Positions 6,742-10,724 of a stretch of 10,724 nt of DNA are shown here, piece after piece. Below the pieces are notes generated by a model. That model saw nothing but the letters and a program-made list of their open reading frames with translations. It made no database searches and was not told the origin of the DNA. Origin of the DNA: JBHJHK01 sp050330975. GTDB taxonomy: Bacteria > Pseudomonadota > Gammaproteobacteria > Competibacterales > Competibacteraceae. Location of the stretch: positions 1 to 10,724 of the forward strand of contig JBHJHK010000074.1 of assembly GCA_050330975.1 (NCBI GenBank), written 5' to 3'. Position 1 is the stretch's first letter. The number at the start of each line of letters is the position of its first letter. The position numbers and the translations under genes are program-made.

Positions 6742-8286
6742 TCAACCTTTGTGTCTTTTGCCATATGTCCTCTGGGCGATGGCCGCCGCCGCCACCGCCG
6801 CGGCGGCGGCCAGACCCATGGCCATGGCGTAGGCGCTTTGAAAGGCGTTTTCCAAGATCGTCCGGGCGGGATGGTCTGGGGGGGGGAGTTCGCCAAAGCG
6901 GGGTGCACCGCCGCCATAGCCCCCTAGATCGGCCCCGGCCAGTTGGGTAAAAAAGACCAGGTTAGCCACGGTGCCGAGGCCGGCGACGGCGAACAGGCCG
7001 GCCAGGCGGCTGGCGGCGTTGTTGACCCCCGAGGCGACGCCGGACAGGGTGTCGGGGGCGGCGTTGATGACTGCCGTGGTCAAGGGTGACACCACGCTGG
7101 CCATTCCCGTGGCCAGGATTGCCACGGGGACCACCACTCCCAACCAGTGGTTATCCAGCCCCAGGGCGAGGCCGCCGGCCCCTGCAGCGGCCAGGAGAGA
7201 GCCCGCCGTCAGGGGCAGCCGCGGCCCGATGCCATCGGCCAAGGCCCCCATGGGCCGGGACAAGAGGCCAATGATAATCCCAAAGGGCAGCAAGGTGAGG
7301 CCGACGGCGCTAGGGGAGAGGCCGCGGCGCTCGATGAGGTCAAAGGGCAACAGGAATAACACACCCCCCAGGGCGCCATAGAGAAACAGCGTCATGAGGT
7401 TGGCGCCGGCGAAGGCCCGGTGGGAGAACAGGGTCAATGGCATGAGGGGGTTGGGGGCTTTGGCTTCGATGGCGACAAACAATCCCATCAATCCCATGCC
7501 CAGAGCGGCCATGGCCAGGGCGGTGATTTCATTGAAACCCCCCTCTGTAAGCCCTGTTAGCCCTACGGTTAAAGCGCCGAGGCCCAGTACCGCCGTGAGT
7601 CCCCCTGGCCAATCCAGGGGGCCCGGGCGGGGGTTGCGACTATCGAGAATGTGGCGCTGGGCCAGGAACAGGGCCACCACCGCCAGGGGGAGGTTGAGCC
7701 AAAACACCCCTCGCCAATCGAAGGTATCGATGAACAACCCCCCCAAGGGCGGGCCGGCGGCGGTGGTGATGGCCGAGGCACTGGCCCATAGGCCGATGGC
7801 CCGGCCACGGGTCGCCTTGGGAAACGCGGCGGCGATGATGGCCAGACTTTGGGGGACCAACAGCGCCGCCCCCAAGCCCTGGAGTGCCCGGGCGGCGATG
7901 AGTACCGTGACGTTGGGGGCCGTGGCGCAACCCAGGGAAGCCATGGCGAAGATCCCCAGGCCTGCGATAAAAATCCGCCGGTGGCCCAGCTGATCCCCCA
8001 GGCTTCCGCCTATGAGGATGAGCCCGCCCAGGAGCAAGGTGTAGGCGTTGATCACCCACTGGAGGGCGGCAAAGTTCGCCCCCAAGTCCTCTTGGAGGGC
8101 GGGGAGGGCGATATAGACCACCGAGCCATCGATGAAAGCCATGGCCGAGGCCAAAATGGTGGCGGCGAGAACCCAGGGTCTGGCGGTGTCGGGGCAAGGG
8201 GTGGCAGCTTCTAAGCCCAGGGCGCTTTTGCCCTCGGGGCAGAGGGGGCGGTGCAAAGGGCTGCCTGTGGTGGGCTTGGTGGTCAT
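6742..8286 (-). CDS. DHA2-type MFS drug efflux transporter (EmrB/QacA-like)
   Basis: This 514-residue inner-membrane protein belongs to the major facilitator superfamily, drug:H+ antiporter family 2, expected to have 14 transmembrane helices and to export drugs or other small molecules in exchange for protons. Visible family motifs: FIDGSVVYIALP in helix 1 (51-62), GSLGDQLGHRR in the first cytoplasmic loop (motif A, 94-104), ARALQGLGAALLVPQSLAII (about 132-151), and AGPPLGGLFIDTFDWRGVFW followed by LNLP (antiporter motif C, about 177-200). Hydrophobic segments continue to the C-terminus, which ends in a basic YGKRHKG tail. ATG 8286 is preferred over the in-frame ATG at 8409, because the longer form would overlap the upstream transporter by 92 bp and add a non-membrane, atypical leader. 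The Shine-Dalgarno sequence is weak. The gene follows the EamA gene by 31 bp, probably on the same transcript. The substrate cannot be told from sequence; no regulator gene adjoins it. Confidence 0.9.
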   Translation of the reverse strand: MTTKPTTGSPLHRPLCPEGKSALGLEAATPCPDTARPWVLAATILASAMAFIDGSVVYIALPALQEDLGANFAALQWVINAYTLLLGGLILIGGSLGDQLGHRRIFIAGLGIFAMASLGCATAPNVTVLIAARALQGLGAALLVPQSLAIIAAAFPKATRGRAIGLWASASAITTAAGPPLGGLFIDTFDWRGVFWLNLPLAVVALFLAQRHILDSRNPRPGPLDWPGGLTAVLGLGALTVGLTGLTEGGFNEITALAMAALGMGLMGLFVAIEAKAPNPLMPLTLFSHRAFAGANLMTLFLYGALGGVLFLLPFDLIERRGLSPSAVGLTLLPFGIIIGLLSRPMGALADGIGPRLPLTAGSLLAAAGAGGLALGLDNHWLGVVVPVAILATGMASVVSPLTTAVINAAPDTLSGVASGVNNAASRLAGLFAVAGLGTVANLVFFTQLAGADLGGYGGGAPRFGELPPPDHPARTILENAFQSAYAMAMGLAAAAAVAAAAIAQRTYGKRHKG

Positions 8287-8317
8287 GGCTGGTTCGTCGC
8301 GCTGTGGCACTAGGTCG

Positions 8318-9328
8318 TTAACGGCGCGATTGCCAGCGCCTGGCAATACCCCTGGGCAATTTGAGGGCAGCTTCCCGGTGGAGAATGTAAAGGCCACTGG
8401 CCATGACAATCACTACCCCCAGCCATACCCAAGAGTTGGGGAGTTCACCCCACACCCAGTAGCCGATGAGGGTGGCCCAGAGGATGGAGAGATAATCGAA
8501 GGGCGCCACCACCACCGCCTCGCCGTGGCGAAAGGCGTTGGTCATACAAATCTGTGCCAACCCCCCCACGATTCCCAAGGCGATAAAGATCAACCAGTCC
8601 CCCCCCTGGGGTTGAACCCAGTACCAGGGCATGGCGAAGCCCGTGAGGACTATGGAGATCACCATAAAGTAGAACACGATGGCGGCGCTGGACTCCGTGC
8701 GGCTCATCTTGCGCAACAAAATCACCAGTAGGGCGAAGAAAAACGTGCCGCACAGGGCCACCAGGGCGAATTGGTTAAAGCCTTCCCCCCGGGGCAGGAC
8801 GATGATCAACACCCCGGCACACCCCACCAACACAGCACACCAGCGCCGCACCCCCACGGGTTCATCCAATAGGGGTACCGACAAGGCAGTGATGAACAGT
8901 GGCGCGGCAAAGCCGATGGCGACGACGTTGGCCAAGGGCATCCCCTGGAGGGCGTAGAAAAAACACCCCAAGGCCACCAAGCCCACCACCGAGCGCACCA
9001 CGTGCTTCATGGGGTGACGGGTCCTCAAGGCCGAAGCAGTGCCCACCAGCCAATAGAGGTAGATGGACAGGGGGATGAGGGCTACGACACTGCGCACAAA
9101 GATAATCTGTAGCAGGGGGTAGCTAGCTATGAGCCACTTGGCCATGGCGTCCATGGCGGAAAACAGGGTCACCGCCACCACCATATAAGCGATGCCGGTG
9201 GCATTGGCGTGGGTGGGTTCTCGCCGAGCTTCTTCAAAGGCCGAGGGCACAGGGGCCGGGTGGGGCATGGCCGCCGGGGGGCTGGGCGCCGAATCGGCCA
9301 GGGGAGACGATGGATCGTTGGGGTTCAC
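8318..9328 (-). CDS. EamA-domain DMT family transporter
   Basis: This 336-residue inner-membrane protein belongs to the drug/metabolite transporter superfamily with two EamA repeats and about ten helices: repeat one about 46-178, repeat two about 187-316. Typical features are TLFSAMDAMAKWL in helix 1, the QIIFVRSVVALIPL segment around Arg79, YALQGMPLANVVAIGFAAPLFI in helices 4-5, LLDEPVGVRRW between repeats, and AFDYL-like APFDYLSILWATLIGYWVWGELP in the second repeat. Relatives export or import metabolites, for example amino acids, riboflavin or S-adenosylmethionine; the substrate is unknown here. The GTG at 9328 gives a hydrophilic, proline-rich leader of about 45 residues. An internal ATG at 9268 (residue 21) is an equally good start, and neither has a clear Shine-Dalgarno sequence. 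The product ends in a basic RRWQSRR tail. The gene heads a probable two-gene transcript with the MFS pump and is divergent from the kinase. Confidence 0.9.
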   Translation of the reverse strand: MNPNDPSSPLADSAPSPPAAMPHPAPVPSAFEEARREPTHANATGIAYMVVAVTLFSAMDAMAKWLIASYPLLQIIFVRSVVALIPLSIYLYWLVGTASALRTRHPMKHVVRSVVGLVALGCFFYALQGMPLANVVAIGFAAPLFITALSVPLLDEPVGVRRWCAVLVGCAGVLIIVLPRGEGFNQFALVALCGTFFFALLVILLRKMSRTESSAAIVFYFMVISIVLTGFAMPWYWVQPQGGDWLIFIALGIVGGLAQICMTNAFRHGEAVVVAPFDYLSILWATLIGYWVWGELPNSWVWLGVVIVMASGLYILHREAALKLPRGIARRWQSRR

Positions 9329-9574
9329 TGGCCGGTCCGTGGGGGCTTAGTTACAGTGGGAGGATGTTGGTCCTGGGGGTTTTGGGGACTCCGACTCAGG
9401 CTATCATGGCCCCTGTGGTTTGTATGGGTGAGGCCCGCGGGCAAAGCCGAGGGGTTGCTGTTTGAGCTAAAGCCAGACATTGAAATATCCTGGGGCGCCG
9501 GCGAAATCGACCCAGGGCAAAGCCCATGTCAAAAAGGAATATAATAGGCGCGAAATTGGCCAGGAATTCACTCC
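9329..9574. promoter_or_regulatory. Divergent intergenic region between the DMT transporter and the kinase
   Basis: This 246-bp gap separates two divergent genes and must hold promoters for both. It is visibly richer in A and T than the flanking genes, mostly in its right half. Three related short words occur: GGGCAAAGCC at 9439-9448 and 9515-9524, and GCTAAAGCC at 9466-9474. They could be a binding site set or chance. On the minus strand I found no convincing -35/-10 pair for the transporter. No RNA gene or small ORF was recognised. Confidence 0.45.
9540..9545 (+). promoter_or_regulatory. Consensus -10 box (TATAAT) upstream of the kinase
   Basis: A perfect TATAAT lies 30 bases before the kinase ATG, inside an unusually AT-rich patch for this window. 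Initiation would fall near 9552 and leave a leader of about 22 bases containing the AGGAA ribosome binding site (9562-9566). No recognisable TTGACA-like -35 box occurs 15-19 bases upstream, and no extended TGn is present, so an activator may be needed or the match may be fortuitous. Confidence 0.4.
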
Positions 9575-10724
9575 ATGGACACCGCGAATCCCATCCCGTC
9601 GGCTCCGTACCCCACCCCGCCTTCCGACTCGGGGCCACCGGACTGCGGCGCCCTGGCCCAGGGCACCGTCCTGGACGATTACACCATCGACGCCTTGCTG
9701 GGCGTCGGGGGCTTTGGCATCACCTATCGAGGGATGGATCCCACCCTCAAGACCTTTGTCGCCATCAAGGAATACTTCCCCACGACCTACGCCCAGCGGG
9801 CGGCCAACGGCGTCGAGGTCCAGCCGAGCCTCCGAGGCCTCCAGCCTCTGCCTCCCCCCAACCCCAGGGGCTATCCCCACTACTACGCCTGGGGCCTAGA
9901 GCGCTTTTTGCAGGAGGGCCAAACCCTCGCCCAGATTCAGCATCCCCAGGTGGTGGGGGTCAAACGCTGCTTTCGCGCCCACGGCACCGCCTACTTGGTC
10001 ATGGATTACGAAGAGGGGGAGACCCTGGCCTCGGTGTTACAGGCGGTGGGCACTCTCGACGAGGACGACATCCGCGGCCTCCTCGCCGATGTCCTACCCG
10101 CCCTGGGGGCCGTCCACGGCCGGGGCTACCTCCACCGGGACATCAAACCCGCCAACCTCTACGTGCGCCACCGGGACGGCAGTGTGGTGCTCATCGATTT
10201 TGGGGCATCAAAGGCCGATTTGGGATGGGACGGCAATCCAGTGACGGCCATGGTCTCCGGGGGTTATTCACCGCCCGAGCAGTATCATACCGACCAGCAG
10301 CAATTGGGGCCGTGGACGGATATCTACGCCCTGGGGGGGGTGTTGTACCAGGCCATGACCGGTTTTGAGCCGCCCCCGGCGATCCAACGCCTCCAGGGGG
10401 ATGAGCTCCCCGCCGCCTTGGCCGCCCTGGAGGCCCGCTACAGCCCGGCGCTCTGTCGATTGGTGGCCCGGGCCATGGCCCTGGATACGGCCCAGCGCTA
10501 CCCCTCGGTGGCCGCCGTGGAGGGCGCCCTCGAGGGTTCCAAGGCAGAGGTGGGGGGGCGGCGCGTGGGGCCTTGGCTCGCGGGCGTCTTGGGCGTCGGC
10601 AGCCTGGTGGCAGGGGGGTGGTGGTGGAGCCCACCCCCGGCCACGCCCATCCACGCCCCCCCGGCCGTCGGCGGCGGCCCGCCGCCCCCCCCCGGGGGCG
10701 CCCGGGGGGGGGGGGGGCGGCGCG
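9575..10724 (+). CDS. Serine/threonine protein kinase, membrane-anchored (3' cut by window edge)
   Basis: This reading frame runs from ATG 9575 to the window edge without a stop, giving 383 residues of a Hanks-type kinase that phosphorylates proteins on Ser/Thr. AGGAA at 9562-9566 lies eight bases before the ATG. All catalytic elements are present: glycine loop GVGGFGITY (43-51), VAIKEYFP with Lys65, helix-C Glu114 in FLQEGQTLA, catalytic loop LHRDIKPANLY with Asp189 and Asn194, LIDFGAS with Asp208, the PPEQY activation-segment end (233-237) and GPWTDIYALGG. The GFGITY/IKEYFP/GPWTDIYALG combination marks a proteobacterial kinase subfamily. Residues about 84-103 form a proline-rich insertion (LQPLPPPNPRGYPHYY) after the IKEYFP segment. 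A hydrophobic stretch, about 333-351, probably crosses the membrane, placing the kinase in the cytosol and an unseen C-terminal domain outside. After this the sequence becomes proline- and glycine-rich, and its last 40 bases may be unreliable. Target and output domain are unknown. Confidence 0.9.
   Translation, partial: MDTANPIPSAPYPTPPSDSGPPDCGALAQGTVLDDYTIDALLGVGGFGITYRGMDPTLKTFVAIKEYFPTTYAQRAANGVEVQPSLRGLQPLPPPNPRGYPHYYAWGLERFLQEGQTLAQIQHPQVVGVKRCFRAHGTAYLVMDYEEGETLASVLQAVGTLDEDDIRGLLADVLPALGAVHGRGYLHRDIKPANLYVRHRDGSVVLIDFGASKADLGWDGNPVTAMVSGGYSPPEQYHTDQQQLGPWTDIYALGGVLYQAMTGFEPPPAIQRLQGDELPAALAALEARYSPALCRLVARAMALDTAQRYPSVAAVEGALEGSKAEVGGRRVGPWLAGVLGVGSLVAGGWWWSPPPATPIHAPPAVGGGPPPPPGGARGGGGRR
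10685..10724. repeat. Low-complexity C/G homopolymer tract at the window edge
   Basis: Nine C (10685-10693), then GGGGG, and finally 14 G in a row (10704-10717) fill the right edge. In the kinase frame this would encode proline then glycine runs. A true proline/glycine linker after a membrane segment is possible, but a poly-G run of this length at a sequence end is also typical of a sequencing or assembly artefact. Confidence 0.6.

Noticed and set aside
7394..7993. A 199-residue plus-strand open frame antisense to the MFS pump
   Set aside because: The opposite strand encodes clear transporter motifs in this interval. The plus-strand product is Arg/Pro/Ala-rich and resembles no family I recognise.
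8287..8409. A longer MFS transporter starting at ATG 8409
   Set aside because: It would overlap the EamA gene by 92 bp and add an atypical leader. ATG 8286 gives a normal DHA2 N-terminus.
9526..10368. A 280-residue plus-strand open frame starting at 9526
   Set aside because: It is out of frame with the kinase, whose catalytic motifs all lie in the frame of ATG 9575. The alternative product is Arg/Pro/Gly-rich and shows no motif.
1..10724. CRISPR array, tRNA, rRNA, insertion sequence or phage attachment site
   Set aside because: Reading through the window I found no regularly spaced repeats, no transposase-like protein, no terminal inverted repeats and no recognisable cloverleaf or rRNA segment.

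Overview
Organism. The window is very GC-rich, with many G and C homopolymers and a strong preference for G or C at third codon positions. It carries a bacterial alpha-2-macroglobulin gene followed directly by pbpC. This is a known gene pair of Gram-negative bacteria, mainly Proteobacteria. The kinase at the right edge, with GFGITY, IKEYFP and GPWTDIYALG signatures, resembles a subfamily common in gammaproteobacteria. I infer a high-GC proteobacterium, possibly gammaproteobacterial. No rRNA or other marker gene is present to fix the lineage.

Layout. (1) Positions 1-5893, plus strand: a cell-envelope block made of an alpha-2-macroglobulin gene and pbpC. The macroglobulin gene is cut on the left by the window edge and interrupted near 2146-2178 by a one-base frame change. 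pbpC encodes a bifunctional penicillin-binding protein 1C and overlaps the macroglobulin stop codon by four bases. (2) 5944-6639, plus strand: a UPF0173-type metallo-beta-lactamase-fold hydrolase with a good ribosome binding site. (3) 6640-6741: a convergent intergenic gap holding a strong 12-bp hairpin without a U-tract. (4) 9328-6742, minus strand: an EamA/DMT transporter followed 31 bp later by a DHA2-type MFS efflux pump, probably one transcript. (5) 9329-9574: a divergent intergenic region with a consensus TATAAT box in front of the kinase. (6) 9575-10724, plus strand: a Ser/Thr protein kinase with an adjacent membrane segment, open to the window edge and ending in a run of 14 G that may not be reliable sequence.

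How the genes work together. The macroglobulin is expected to trap proteases in the periplasm through its thioester, which is intact here (CTEQ). PbpC is its usual partner and is thought to help repair peptidoglycan. The two transporters are unrelated to that role and probably export small molecules or drugs. The kinase is probably a membrane-anchored sensor whose output domain is not visible. I found no mobile element, CRISPR array, tRNA or rRNA. I see no convincing new multi-gene system. The points most worth checking are the frame break in the macroglobulin gene, the convergent hairpin, the kinase insertion and the homopolymer-rich right edge.
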